A DNA stretch of 64,000 bases from Tunturiibacter gelidiferens (lineage in GTDB: Bacteria > Acidobacteriota > Terriglobia > Terriglobales > Acidobacteriaceae): contig NZ_JACHEB010000011.1 in the NCBI RefSeq assembly GCF_014201335.1, positions 1 through 64,000 of the forward strand. The letters are read 5' to 3'. The notes under the pieces were generated by a model that worked only from the letters and a program-made list of their open reading frames with translations, made no database searches and was not told the DNA's origin. Shown here piece by piece: positions 42,252 through 51,529 of this stretch; position 1 is the stretch's first letter; every line of letters starts with the position of its first letter. The position numbers were made by a program, and so were the translations under genes.

Positions 42252-43427
42252 CTACTCGGCTTCGACTGCAGTGGGAGTAAGTACGGTAGCTGTGCCAAAT
42301 AGCCTGATGATCGCCTTCGCATTCTCGCGCATGTCATAACGGCGATGGAAGCACTGGTAGGCCAACTCAGCCATGCGCTGACGCTCGGCAACCGTCATAC
42401 CAATCCAACCCTTAAGCAGCCTCAAGGTGCCATCGGGGGTGTCAAGCTCCATCAACCCCGCGCCGTCCTCAGAAATCTCTTCTGCAATATTCACTTTATC
42501 GGCCAGCAGGACCGGTTTTCCGCAAGCCAGAGCCTCGGCAACCGCAATCCCGAAGTTCTCCTGGTGCGAAGGCAGGATGAAAGCCTCCGACCCGTAAAAC
42601 GCTCCCCACTTCGCATCTCCGGTGACCATGCCGGGCCAGAAGACGCGGTCTTTGATCCCCAGGTTCGCGGCCGTCTGCTTCAACTTTGCGCTCCACTGCT
42701 GCTGGTCCGGTCCCGCCATCACCAGGTAAAGATCCGGGTCATCGGCTGCGACTTTCGCGAACGCGTCGATCAGCATATCGCAGCCTTTCTTGCGATGAAT
42801 ACGCCCAAGGAAGACGAGATATCTCTTACCCTTCGCTTCAGGGCACTTCGCAAAAAAAGCACGCTTCTGTACATCAGGATCGCCGGTCGGACCACTCGCA
42901 CCATACGGCACCACATACGCATTCCATCGATGCAGCCAGAAGCTCTGCTCCGCGAGCCGCTTCTCCGCCTTCGACGTAAACAGCACCCGGTACGCTCCGC
43001 GAAGAATCCAGTACTCCGCCGGAATCCAGTACAGCCACTTCTTGATATGCTTCAGCGGAAACGCGTGTTTGAAGTAGGGATCGAGCATGCCGTGGGTGAA
43101 CACCACATAGGGCGTGTTGCCCGCCAGCGTTCGCCATGCAGCATAGCCGCAGTATTGCCAAAGTCCATTCACCACGACACCGTCGAAGCGATGACGGTTG
43201 TCACGCAACCACGGCAACAGCTTCGAGTTGAAGCCATAGGTGGTATGCACTGGACCCAGCGCATGAACCGGAAATCCAACATCGTCCAAGTAGGGTGCAG
43301 ATGGATCGTCCAGCGTTACCACTTCGCCGGTATATCCAATCGGGCCGTAACTGAGCAGAACCCGCACCGACTCCGTTGGGCCGCCGGCCTCGGGGTTCAG
43401 TGTTCCAATGATGTGCAGAATCCGCAT
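42252..43427 (-). CDS. Glycosyltransferase family 4 (third GT4 of the operon)
   Basis: A 391-aa GT-B protein. MRILHIIGTLNPEAGGPTES is the typical GT4 N terminus. The C-terminal nucleotide-sugar domain has VFLGRIHRKKGCDMLIDAFA, GPDQQQW and FILPSHQENFGIAVAEALAC with the EX7E-type Glu pair, then GKPVLLADKVNIAEEI. It adds a sugar in the exopolysaccharide repeat at the cytoplasmic face. It is not a close paralogue of the two GT4 genes upstream. Operon order places it just before wcaF. Confidence 0.92.
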   Translation of the reverse strand: MRILHIIGTLNPEAGGPTESVRVLLSYGPIGYTGEVVTLDDPSAPYLDDVGFPVHALGPVHTTYGFNSKLLPWLRDNRHRFDGVVVNGLWQYCGYAAWRTLAGNTPYVVFTHGMLDPYFKHAFPLKHIKKWLYWIPAEYWILRGAYRVLFTSKAEKRLAEQSFWLHRWNAYVVPYGASGPTGDPDVQKRAFFAKCPEAKGKRYLVFLGRIHRKKGCDMLIDAFAKVAADDPDLYLVMAGPDQQQWSAKLKQTAANLGIKDRVFWPGMVTGDAKWGAFYGSEAFILPSHQENFGIAVAEALACGKPVLLADKVNIAEEISEDGAGLMELDTPDGTLRLLKGWIGMTVAERQRMAELAYQCFHRRYDMRENAKAIIRLFGTATVLTPTAVEAE

Positions 43428-43500
43428 AAATCTTCGACTATTGACTCTTAAGCATAGCAGCAGAGGTTGTCGTCCAATGCTGCGCGAACTTAAGTGGTAG

Positions 43501-44760
43501 TTACCTCGACAACCTCCTTGTCACGAACGCGATTGCTTGTCGAAGCCCGATCATATCCTGCTCATAATCCCATCCAGAGATTCTCTTTAGCCCACGTTCT
43601 CCCATGGCGTTTGCAGTCCCAGGCTCGGTCAAAACTCTTCGCAAGGCATCGGTCAGCGCCTTCACATCGCCAACCGGAAACACACAACCCTCAACGCCAT
43701 CGGTCACCAGATCTGGCTGGCAGCCCACGTCATCCGATAGGATCATAGGCCGTCCGGAGTTCATGGCCTCGTTCACGATCAGCCCCCAGGGCTCGTCCTG
43801 CGAGGGCAAAACGAAGACCGCCGCAAGATCGAAGAATCGTGGCAACTCCGATTGATTGCGGAAGCCGCAAAACCGAACTCCGCTGACTCCGCTCTCTTTC
43901 GCACGTCTCTCCAGAGCGGCGCGCTCAACACCATCCCCCACGATCACGAGGTAGGGAACTGGCTCGTCTGGCTCGTCCTCGATTTCAGAGCAAAGGTCGA
44001 GATAGGCCTCCAGCAGATCTCCGCATCGCTTCCGTCCTTGCAGCTTCGAAGCAAACAGAATGACAGGCCGGGATGGATCGAGGCCGAGCTCTCGCCGCAG
44101 ATCTTCTCGTCGAGAAGCGGCCTCCCGGCTGCGGCTCTGAAAATAATCGTTGTCTACCGCATAGGGCACCAGGAACTGCGGGAGGTCCTCTCCCAGAAAG
44201 TGGCGCCAATACGCGGCATTCGCACTCCCAATCGGCAACACTGCGTCGACCAGCTGCTTCAATCCGCTGAAGAACAAACTCTTCGTTACCTGCTTCAGCA
44301 TGCCACTCCGCTTTTTTCCCAGCCGTGACTCGGCACGGAGCAGCACCGGAATCCCCAGCGCCTTCGCCATTATCATTGCCTGCAGCGTATTCAACGTCGA
44401 GTACCCGTGTACCCAGAGCACGTCGAACCCGTCTGCCTCTTTGCTTTCACGAAGCCGGCTGAAGATGCCGTAGCTCAATTGGGCGGTCGGCCCGGTCCTT
44501 CGCTTATCCCAGATCGAGGGTAGAAACTCGTGACGATACCCATCAAGTAGCGGCACGTCCCACTTCACGTCCACACCAAACCCCTTGTCGACATACTCCT
44601 GAACGGAAAAATTCGAACCGAAGAAGACTGTCAGATCAATGTCGGGCGCCTGCGCGATTCTTCGCAGTAAGGGAGCCTGGTACTGAATCGGATGGCTCAC
44701 CAGGTACGCCACCTTCACTCTCTTCGTGTTGCCTTGTCGGCTTCGGTCGCGAGCCCTCAT
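43501..44760 (-). CDS. Glycosyltransferase family 4, paralogue A
   Basis: A 419-aa protein. The N-terminal part VKVAYLVSHPIQYQAPLLRR (residues about 15-34), DVKWDVPLLDGYRHEFLPSI, then the GT4 C-terminal motifs PVILFASKLQGRKRCGDLLE, GDGVERAALERRAKESGVSG, FVLPSQDEPWGLIVNEAMNS and GWDYEQDMIGLRQAI. It is very similar along its length to the gene just upstream, so the two are tandem duplicates that may now use different acceptors. The ATG at 44760 has a weak ribosome site; an internal start is possible. Only 18 bases separate it from the upstream paralogue. Confidence 0.92.
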   Translation of the reverse strand: MRARDRSRQGNTKRVKVAYLVSHPIQYQAPLLRRIAQAPDIDLTVFFGSNFSVQEYVDKGFGVDVKWDVPLLDGYRHEFLPSIWDKRRTGPTAQLSYGIFSRLRESKEADGFDVLWVHGYSTLNTLQAMIMAKALGIPVLLRAESRLGKKRSGMLKQVTKSLFFSGLKQLVDAVLPIGSANAAYWRHFLGEDLPQFLVPYAVDNDYFQSRSREAASRREDLRRELGLDPSRPVILFASKLQGRKRCGDLLEAYLDLCSEIEDEPDEPVPYLVIVGDGVERAALERRAKESGVSGVRFCGFRNQSELPRFFDLAAVFVLPSQDEPWGLIVNEAMNSGRPMILSDDVGCQPDLVTDGVEGCVFPVGDVKALTDALRRVLTEPGTANAMGERGLKRISGWDYEQDMIGLRQAIAFVTRRLSR

Positions 44761-44778
44761 GGAAGTTGGCTGCCCGTT

Positions 44779-46032
44779 CTACGCAACGATCTTACGTGTC
44801 AGCTGTGCGACGGCTGCGCGCAGCGCCAGAACGTCCTCTTCAAAGCTCCATGCGTTAATTCGATCAAGCGCACGTTGGCCCATCTGTTCCGCGGTTTCAG
44901 GTGTAGCAAGTACGCGGCGCAGCGCCTCAGTCAACGCGTTCACATCGCCGACAGGAAACACGCATCCCTCTACACCGTCGGTTACAAGGTCAGGCTGACA
45001 CCCGATATCGTCAGAAAGGATCACAGCCCGGGCGGCATTCATCGCCTCATTGACGACCAGCCCCCAGGGTTCATGACGCGAAGGCAACACGAAGACGCTT
45101 GAAAGATCGAAGAATCTTGGCAACTCCGATTGATTGCGAAAACCGCAGAATCGAACGTCAGTCAATCCCTTCGCCTTCGCCCTCTCTTCCAGCGCAGCTC
45201 GTTCCTCACCGTCGCCAACGATGAGCAGGTAGGGATGTGGATGGTCCGTCTCGTCGTTGACCAGACGCTCGTAGGCATCCAGCAGATCGATACAGTGCTT
45301 TCGTTTTTGCAGCTTCGAAGCAAACAGAATGACCGGCCTTGCCGCGTCCAGCTCAAGCTCTCTTCGCAACTCGTCGCGCCTTGCAACCGCTTCGTGGCTT
45401 CGCTTCTGGAAGTATTCATTGTCGACTGCGTATGGCATCAGAAAGAACGGCACATCGTCGCCAAGATAGTGGCGCCAGTACTCTGCGTTCATCGTCCCAA
45501 CCGGGAAGACTCCGGCCACCATGTTTTTCAAGAACTGAAAGAACATCTTCTTTAGAAGAAGTTTTGGCCCACTTCGCGAACGGTCGCGCAGCCACGATTC
45601 CGCTCGTACCAGCACTGGAATCCCCAGCGCTTTGGCGGCCAGCATTCCATGGAGTGCATTCACCATGTTGTAGCCGTGCGTCCATAACAGATCGTAGCCG
45701 GGCTCGCCGTTGCGGCCGCGAAGCTCGCTGAAGATGCCGTAGTTCAAGGGAGTCATCATCGTCTGCGTGCCGTCGTCACGAATCACCGGCAGAAACTTAT
45801 GGCGGTATCCATCGAGCAGCGGCACGTCCCACTTCACCTCAACGCCGAAACCTTCATCCTGGTAGCTGCGGACCGAAAAGTCCGAGCCGAATAACACGGT
45901 CAGATCGATGTCTGGCTCCTGCGCGATGCGCCGCAGCAGAGGAGCCTGATACTGGATCGGGTGGCTCACCAGATAGGCCAGCCTCACCTTTCTCTTGAAT
46001 CCGTTGCCAACCTCTGACGGTGGTGAAACCAT
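44779..46032 (-). CDS. Glycosyltransferase family 4, paralogue B
   Basis: A 417-aa protein from ATG 46032. The frame opens at a TTG at 46095 that overlaps the end of the wza-like gene by 11 bases, but the ATG agrees better with the paralogue. Core sequence VRLAYLVSHPIQYQAPLLRR, EVKWDVPLLDGYRHKFLPVI, PVILFASKLQKRKHCIDLLD, FVLPSRHEPWGLVVNEAMNA and DIGCQPDLVTDGVEGCVFPV. It is a GT-B enzyme acting on an exopolysaccharide intermediate. The neighbouring tandem copy indicates local duplication. Confidence 0.92.
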   Translation of the reverse strand: MVSPPSEVGNGFKRKVRLAYLVSHPIQYQAPLLRRIAQEPDIDLTVLFGSDFSVRSYQDEGFGVEVKWDVPLLDGYRHKFLPVIRDDGTQTMMTPLNYGIFSELRGRNGEPGYDLLWTHGYNMVNALHGMLAAKALGIPVLVRAESWLRDRSRSGPKLLLKKMFFQFLKNMVAGVFPVGTMNAEYWRHYLGDDVPFFLMPYAVDNEYFQKRSHEAVARRDELRRELELDAARPVILFASKLQKRKHCIDLLDAYERLVNDETDHPHPYLLIVGDGEERAALEERAKAKGLTDVRFCGFRNQSELPRFFDLSSVFVLPSRHEPWGLVVNEAMNAARAVILSDDIGCQPDLVTDGVEGCVFPVGDVNALTEALRRVLATPETAEQMGQRALDRINAWSFEEDVLALRAAVAQLTRKIVA

Positions 46033-46084
46033 ATTTTTTCGGTTCTCGCACAAAGCCTGGTTTTTCGTGCGCCAAGGACTGCTA

Positions 46085-47167
46085 CTAAACGCCAAGAATC
46101 AGAATGGAGACGATCGCTAACAGCGTGGAGATACCGCCGTTCTTGATTGCTGCCTTCATCGGATTGGATGGCAGGAATACTATGTCTTCGGCCTGCAGGA
46201 CAGGATCAGGTGCCTTGCCGTTAATCACCTTCGAGATGTCGATTTTGACCACCTGCCGGGTCGTGCCAGTCGTGCGGATGATCCTGAGATCGTTGAATCG
46301 ACCTTCCCAACCGGCGCCGCCTGCCAGCGCTGCTACCTTCATCAAAGTGATTGGGGAGTTCTGCTGCAACGGAACGGCGCCCTGGGTCTTGAAGGCGCCC
46401 AGCAGATACACGACGCCAACCCGAGGCACAATAATTGTGTCGCGTGGAAAGATTGGAATATTAATCAGCGCGCTCTTTTGAGGGTCGGTTCCGAGGTCGA
46501 TAATGATCGGTTGCGCCATGCCATAGCGATTGATGGTAAGCACGTGGCTTGCTGTCGGTGGCAGTCCGCCGCCTCCGACTACAACCGTCGTTGCCCCAAC
46601 GCCGCCTCCGCCTCCGCCTCCCGCGCCAACGGCCGCCAACACGTCGAACAGGCGGCGCTCGCCAATCACCGGTACAATCCCGTGCAACTCACCCACGATA
46701 GTGACGATCTGGTTTGGCGACTCCGTGAGCTGAACGGCCACCTGAGGATCGCGATACATGCCTGCCGCTTTTAGTTTTTGCCCTATCAGATCCTGAGTCT
46801 GATGTACCGTCAGATTGTCCACCATCAAACTTCCAATCAGAGGTAGTTGAATGGTGCCATCGAGACCGACCCGCACCACCGGGCTGTAGTCCGTGTTTCC
46901 GTATATGTGCACGGCCAGTACGTCTCCCGTTCCCAGATAGATGTCTCGGGGGCCAGGAAACAGAATTGCCGGATCGGTCGTTATCGTGAAAGGAGGATTT
47001 ACTTCGCTCGAGATCCCAAGTGCAGGCCCGCTGAACTGTGCCTCGGCATAGCGCGCGGAGACGACCATCAGAAGAAGAGCAACTGAAGCAAACCATACCC
47101 TGCGCCAGACGACCTGATTCACAAGCGTGCTTGCGCTAGTCCGGAGGCCTTCCTGTTTCTGTCTCAT
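46085..47167 (-). CDS. Polysaccharide export outer-membrane protein, Wza-like
   Basis: A 360-aa exported protein with a signal peptide ending SARYAEAQ. The Poly_export domain (about 70-150: YLGTGDVLAVHIYGNTDYSP, then GTIQLPLIGSLMVDNLTVHQ) and SLBB-type repeats (VTIVGELHGIVPVIGERRLF, VYLLGAFKTQGAVPLQQNSP) are clear. The C terminus ends in a hydrophobic helix (ISTLLAIVSILILGV), as in the Wza outer-membrane barrel. No lipobox is visible. An unusual poly-Gly insert (GAGGGGGGGVG) lies in the first SLBB repeat. It should form the export channel for the polymer. Its start overlaps the BY-kinase stop by 4 bases. Confidence 0.93.
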   Translation of the reverse strand: MRQKQEGLRTSASTLVNQVVWRRVWFASVALLLMVVSARYAEAQFSGPALGISSEVNPPFTITTDPAILFPGPRDIYLGTGDVLAVHIYGNTDYSPVVRVGLDGTIQLPLIGSLMVDNLTVHQTQDLIGQKLKAAGMYRDPQVAVQLTESPNQIVTIVGELHGIVPVIGERRLFDVLAAVGAGGGGGGGVGATTVVVGGGGLPPTASHVLTINRYGMAQPIIIDLGTDPQKSALINIPIFPRDTIIVPRVGVVYLLGAFKTQGAVPLQQNSPITLMKVAALAGGAGWEGRFNDLRIIRTTGTTRQVVKIDISKVINGKAPDPVLQAEDIVFLPSNPMKAAIKNGGISTLLAIVSILILGV

Positions 47168-49416
47168 CGCTTCGTCTCCCCGACGTTGGTGTGGTCTCCG
47201 TGGGCGACAGCCTGCGACTCCCAGCTATCCGAATCCACACTTGAGTAGGAGTAACCCGAATAGCCGTAATAGCCGTAGTACTCGGGCGAATTCAGGTCAA
47301 CTGCATTCAGCACAATTCCGGTAATCGCTGCCCCAGAGCGCAACAGCAGATCTCTTGCTCGACGCACCACGTGCTTGCTCGATTTGCCATGACGTACCAC
47401 CAGCACAACGGCGTCCGCCTGGCGCGCCAGAATCACACCATCGGTCACAGAGAGGATTGGCGGAGAGTCGATCACGATGTAGTCGTACAGATCTCCACAG
47501 CGCTTAAGAATGGTCTCCATCGCCTCCGAACTTAGCATCTCGGTAGGGAATGGCGGAACAGGGCCGCTCGGCAGAATATCGAGGTTCGGAATTTCAGGCA
47601 CTCTCTGGACGGTTTCCTCCAGTTTGGTTGCACCGGTCAATACGGTCGTCAACCCGATCTTCCCGTTCAACCCGAACCGGTGATGGATATTGGGCCGGCG
47701 AAGGTCTCCATCGATCAGCAGAACGCGCGTGTCCCGTTGCGCCAGAATCGCAGCAAGGTTGCTCGCTGCCGTTGTCTTTCCTTCAGAGGGCGTAGCGCTG
47801 GTCAAAACGATGTACTTCGGCGGATGTCCGGTATTGGAGAGAAGCAGCGACGTTCGCAGGGAACGGAACGCTTCTGCAAACTGCGACTTTGGCTGTGTCA
47901 GAATACCGACATTCCGTTGTGCCGTACTGAGTGTCGCGGCCTGATCCACCGACGATTTGCGCGCTCGAGGAATAATTGCGAGTGACGGCAACTCCGTAAT
48001 GCTTTCGATCTCCGCGATGCTCCGCAGTCCCGTGTCCAGGCTCTCCATCAGGAAGGCTGCCACAATGCCTGCCAGGAGGCCGAAGACGAGAGCTGTCAGG
48101 ATCACCGTCGACTGCGGCCGCAGCTGAGGCTCGGCCGGTGGCAGTGCCTGATCGACAACATCGACCTCCAGCGACTCGAGTCCTGACTGCACACTTGCAG
48201 TTCGGAGCCGCTGTTGCAGGCCGTCATAGAGGGTTCGGTTTGCCTCGTACTCGCGCTGCCGCAGGGTGTACTCCACCAGCTGGTCGCGCAGCTTATAGGC
48301 ATCGGTCTTCTGAGCCTCAAGCGCCGCGGTCGTCTGGTCTTCATTCGCCTTCGCGATTACGTAGTTCTGCTTCGCCTGTGTGATCAGACGGTTCTGCTCT
48401 TCGTCGATCTCCTTGATGTATTCATCGATCTGAGCCTTGACGGCTTTGGCCTGCGGATGATTCGGTCCCAGCGACGACTCGAGCGTCGCATAGCTCGCTT
48501 TCGCTCCCGCGAGCTGTCCACGCAGCAGGTTGAGCTCTCCTGGCGCCGTTCCTGGAGTCAACTCGATCGTTCCTTCGATCGTGTTCGGATCCATTCCGCT
48601 TACCACCCGATAGCGTGCTTCGGCGATGATGCGGGCAAGCTTCGCCGCGCCCGCCGCCCGGGCAAGGTCGTCAAGCGACGCGCTGATCTGGTTGTGGTTC
48701 GGGTCGAATCCCAGGATGCCCAGCCGGCGCTGCATGTCCATCATCTGTTCCTGCGACGCCTCGACCTCCTGCTTCAGGCCCTCCAGCGTGCCCGAAAGCC
48801 ACACCGAGGCGCGCTGCGAGGACTCAAATCGCGTCTGATAGGTGTGCTGCATATAGTCCGAGATCACTTTGTTGACGATATCGGCCGAAAGCTTTGGATT
48901 CAGGCTTCTATAGCTGATGCTGATAATGTCAGTCTTCGGAACGATGCTTACGTGCAGGTTGCTCTGGATTCGATGGACCGTATCCTGCCTGGTTTCGCCG
49001 TCATCCAGATTCGCATGCTCGATAGGGCCCTTCTCCTCGAGAAAATCTGCGTTGTTGGCCAGGTCCAACTCACGGCACACAGTCAGCATCAATGAATCGC
49101 TCTTCAGGATCTCGATTTCGCTCAACAGTTTCGAGCTGGAATCGCCGCCGTACGACTGGGCGTTGACCCGGTATTCATTCGCCGAGCCGGACCGCACTTG
49201 AATGCGTCCATAGGACTCATAGAGCTTTGGTTGGGATTCTGCCTTGAATATGCCGTAGGCCAGCCCGAGCAATGCCGCAACTATCAGAATCAGCTTGCGT
49301 TTCCGCAGCACAATCAGTGCTTCGGACAGCGTAGTATCGGTAACCGTAGTACTGAACCCTGCCTGGTTCGTTTCCGGAACACCCACAAGCGGCGGCTGCG
49401 TATTTTTAGAACCCAT
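47164..49416 (-). CDS. Polysaccharide co-polymerase / bacterial tyrosine kinase (Wzc-like)
   Basis: A 750-aa inner-membrane protein. A Wzz chain-length domain with two membrane helices flanks a long coiled-coil periplasmic part (about 50-450). The C-terminal kinase (about 520-750) has Walker A TPSEGKTTAAS (about 543), A' VLLIDGDLRRPNIHHRFG and Walker B YIVIDSPPILSVTD. The Tyr-rich tail EYYGYYGYSGYSYSS is the autophosphorylation cluster. It controls polymer length and export together with the Wza-like channel whose gene overlaps its stop by 4 bases. The matching phosphatase may be the YwqE-like protein at 33.0 kb. Confidence 0.95.
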   Translation of the reverse strand: MGSKNTQPPLVGVPETNQAGFSTTVTDTTLSEALIVLRKRKLILIVAALLGLAYGIFKAESQPKLYESYGRIQVRSGSANEYRVNAQSYGGDSSSKLLSEIEILKSDSLMLTVCRELDLANNADFLEEKGPIEHANLDDGETRQDTVHRIQSNLHVSIVPKTDIISISYRSLNPKLSADIVNKVISDYMQHTYQTRFESSQRASVWLSGTLEGLKQEVEASQEQMMDMQRRLGILGFDPNHNQISASLDDLARAAGAAKLARIIAEARYRVVSGMDPNTIEGTIELTPGTAPGELNLLRGQLAGAKASYATLESSLGPNHPQAKAVKAQIDEYIKEIDEEQNRLITQAKQNYVIAKANEDQTTAALEAQKTDAYKLRDQLVEYTLRQREYEANRTLYDGLQQRLRTASVQSGLESLEVDVVDQALPPAEPQLRPQSTVILTALVFGLLAGIVAAFLMESLDTGLRSIAEIESITELPSLAIIPRARKSSVDQAATLSTAQRNVGILTQPKSQFAEAFRSLRTSLLLSNTGHPPKYIVLTSATPSEGKTTAASNLAAILAQRDTRVLLIDGDLRRPNIHHRFGLNGKIGLTTVLTGATKLEETVQRVPEIPNLDILPSGPVPPFPTEMLSSEAMETILKRCGDLYDYIVIDSPPILSVTDGVILARQADAVVLVVRHGKSSKHVVRRARDLLLRSGAAITGIVLNAVDLNSPEYYGYYGYSGYSYSSVDSDSWESQAVAHGDHTNVGETKR

Positions 49417-49523
49417 TCACTCTAGTCTACCCGAGCGGGCCTTCCGGAAGGAGGATTAGATGACCGCCGGAGTCCATATGGTCCAAAAGTGTTACCTGGT
49501 TTCTTAGCCCGCAGCCAAGGACG

Positions 49524-51440
49524 CTAGTGGATCGACGGATAGGAACGTAACTGCGGATACCAGGTAAGCTGCACTGCGGTCGAAGTATTCTTCTGAAGCC
49601 CCGGCATGTAGACCGGCGCCTTCCACTGCTCGTACTGAAACCATGCGTTCAGCTCAACATCTTTTCCCAGCCGCTTCACGATGGTTGCCTTGTACTGGTT
49701 TTGCGTCGTTCCGCCCGGAATGAAGTTCGCAGGCGTCTTCTTGTTCAAATACTCCAGCTGAACCCACTCGTTGCCCGATAGGTGATAGGTCAGCCATGCC
49801 TGGCCGCCCTTGGCCTCTCGCCCAATCCAGTCGCCCATAATGAATCCTTTATTGGTGTAGCCCTGTTTCTGGATGGTTTCCCAATAGGCGAACTGGCCGA
49901 GATGGGCCGACGAAACGCCCGGGTCCGTCGAGACAGCCTCCACCCTGAAATCCAACGCCCTCAGTCCGGGAACCTGAGAGAGATACAGCCCTGTTCTATA
50001 CGACGCCCGGCGAGGAGCGCTGATCGGCGTCACATCGTCATGCGAGATGGAGTCCACAACGAACGTTACGTATTTACGCAGCATGGGAAGCCGGTAGGAA
50101 GCACTGAAGTCGCTGAAACGTGCACCCGGGTCATCTCGACCCTGCTTCTCCTCGCCAGTCGTATCGTTGGGATCGAAGAACCCTTTGAGGAAGAGGTGCA
50201 GATTCACCGGAGCGTGTCCCGCTCCGCCGAAGATGATCGTTCGCGAAAACCCAAACTCAAAGTTGTCCGTCGGCCGGAACGAGAACATCTCCGAGTGCAC
50301 CCAGGGAGCGCGCGGCACCGTATGTCCCTTCAGGCTGCCGTAGAAAAAATCATAACGGAGCGGACCCATGATCTTAGAGACGAAAGGAATATACAGCGGC
50401 TCAACCCGGTTGATGCGAAACGAGTAGATGTTCTCCGCGTTGTTCGACCAGGCCATAGAACTTCCCGCAGCCGGTCCCAGCCACGCGTCGCTTTTGCCCC
50501 CGGAGACTTCATGGCCAAGCACATGCACCGACGCATACGCCTCTACCAGGCGAAACGGATTCTCCTCCACAATCGGCCCTAGCGGAATCGTGGGTTGACG
50601 CGCAGCAGGATAGGGGTCGATGAAGTCGTTGATCGACAGAAGCATCGCCAGGTCAGTAGAGTATCCCGTCGCCGACGGGGAGTGCTGATACTCGCCACGC
50701 ACATAGAGCGAAACCGGCCCCCACTCCTCAACCGTGGAGGCTCCTGCAATCGCGTTGAAGCCGGACTGGTACGGTCTTCCGTAGTCATTGCTGATCGTCT
50801 GGCCAAGATGATAGCTGTCATTCAGAATGGGTCCGTCGATCCCCACTACCCGCGTGTACGACGTATCCAGCCCATAGACGATGTTGCGCGAGATCAGGCC
50901 GCCGTCAGGATCCTCTGCGCTCAGGTAATACATCAGCTTCGCGAGAATCGACTGAGCCTGCTCATTGTCGCTGTTGATGATGTCGCTCTGCGACTTCTCC
51001 AGCATATGCAGAACGCTTCGTCGCGTATAAGGGCGCATGCTGAGGAACATCGTATTGACGAAGCCCATCGAGTAGAGTCTCGAGAGTTCGGGATATACCC
51101 AGCTGTCGACGGGAATATAAGTCGATCCCAGCCAATCCGTCGGCTCCTTCGGCTCCTGCGGAGCGTAGCCGGGATAACCGACGTAGGGCTTCTCCGGGGT
51201 TGGTTGTGCGGGCGGCGTTACGACCGGCGGAGGCGTCGGCGTGGGAACCGGAGAACTCGGCAGCGGGGCCTGTTGCACCGCGTAGGGCGGTTCGCTCGGG
51301 AACGTCGCGTCCGGAACCGGTGTCGGGGGAGGATTGGAAGCAGGAGGGGGAGCGGGTGGGGGCGTTGGCGTCTGCGCGATCGCTGCCGATGCGGCCCATA
51401 AACTCAGCGCCGCAAAACAAAGAGAAGCTTTGGTCCGCAC
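49524..51440 (-). CDS. Capsule assembly Wzi-family outer-membrane protein
   Basis: A 638-aa exported protein starting at GTG with GAGGTG about 6 bases upstream. The signal peptide ends ASAAIAQ. A Pro-rich linker of about 60 residues (TPTPPPAPPPASNPPPTPVP) precedes the barrel domain. The barrel matches Wzi: STYIPVDSWVYPELSRLYSM, SLYVRGEYQHSPSATGYSTD, FSRTIIFGGAGHAPVNLHLF and KQGYTNKGFIMGDWIGREAK. Wzi is an outer-membrane lectin that helps anchor capsule or exopolysaccharide. It is the first gene of the operon read leftward, 107 bases before the BY-kinase. Confidence 0.92.
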   Translation of the reverse strand: MRTKASLCFAALSLWAASAAIAQTPTPPPAPPPASNPPPTPVPDATFPSEPPYAVQQAPLPSSPVPTPTPPPVVTPPAQPTPEKPYVGYPGYAPQEPKEPTDWLGSTYIPVDSWVYPELSRLYSMGFVNTMFLSMRPYTRRSVLHMLEKSQSDIINSDNEQAQSILAKLMYYLSAEDPDGGLISRNIVYGLDTSYTRVVGIDGPILNDSYHLGQTISNDYGRPYQSGFNAIAGASTVEEWGPVSLYVRGEYQHSPSATGYSTDLAMLLSINDFIDPYPAARQPTIPLGPIVEENPFRLVEAYASVHVLGHEVSGGKSDAWLGPAAGSSMAWSNNAENIYSFRINRVEPLYIPFVSKIMGPLRYDFFYGSLKGHTVPRAPWVHSEMFSFRPTDNFEFGFSRTIIFGGAGHAPVNLHLFLKGFFDPNDTTGEEKQGRDDPGARFSDFSASYRLPMLRKYVTFVVDSISHDDVTPISAPRRASYRTGLYLSQVPGLRALDFRVEAVSTDPGVSSAHLGQFAYWETIQKQGYTNKGFIMGDWIGREAKGGQAWLTYHLSGNEWVQLEYLNKKTPANFIPGGTTQNQYKATIVKRLGKDVELNAWFQYEQWKAPVYMPGLQKNTSTAVQLTWYPQLRSYPSIH

Positions 51441-51529
51441 TTACACCTCAATCCCGGGGCCTGAACGCCGACACCAGTGTAACCGCCAGCAACTTCCGAC
51501 TCGCAGTTACCAACTAATGACCTGACAGC

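Noticed and set aside
48214..49095. A 293-codon plus-strand frame inside the BY-kinase gene
   Set aside because: It is a shadow of the well-supported kinase gene on the other strand.
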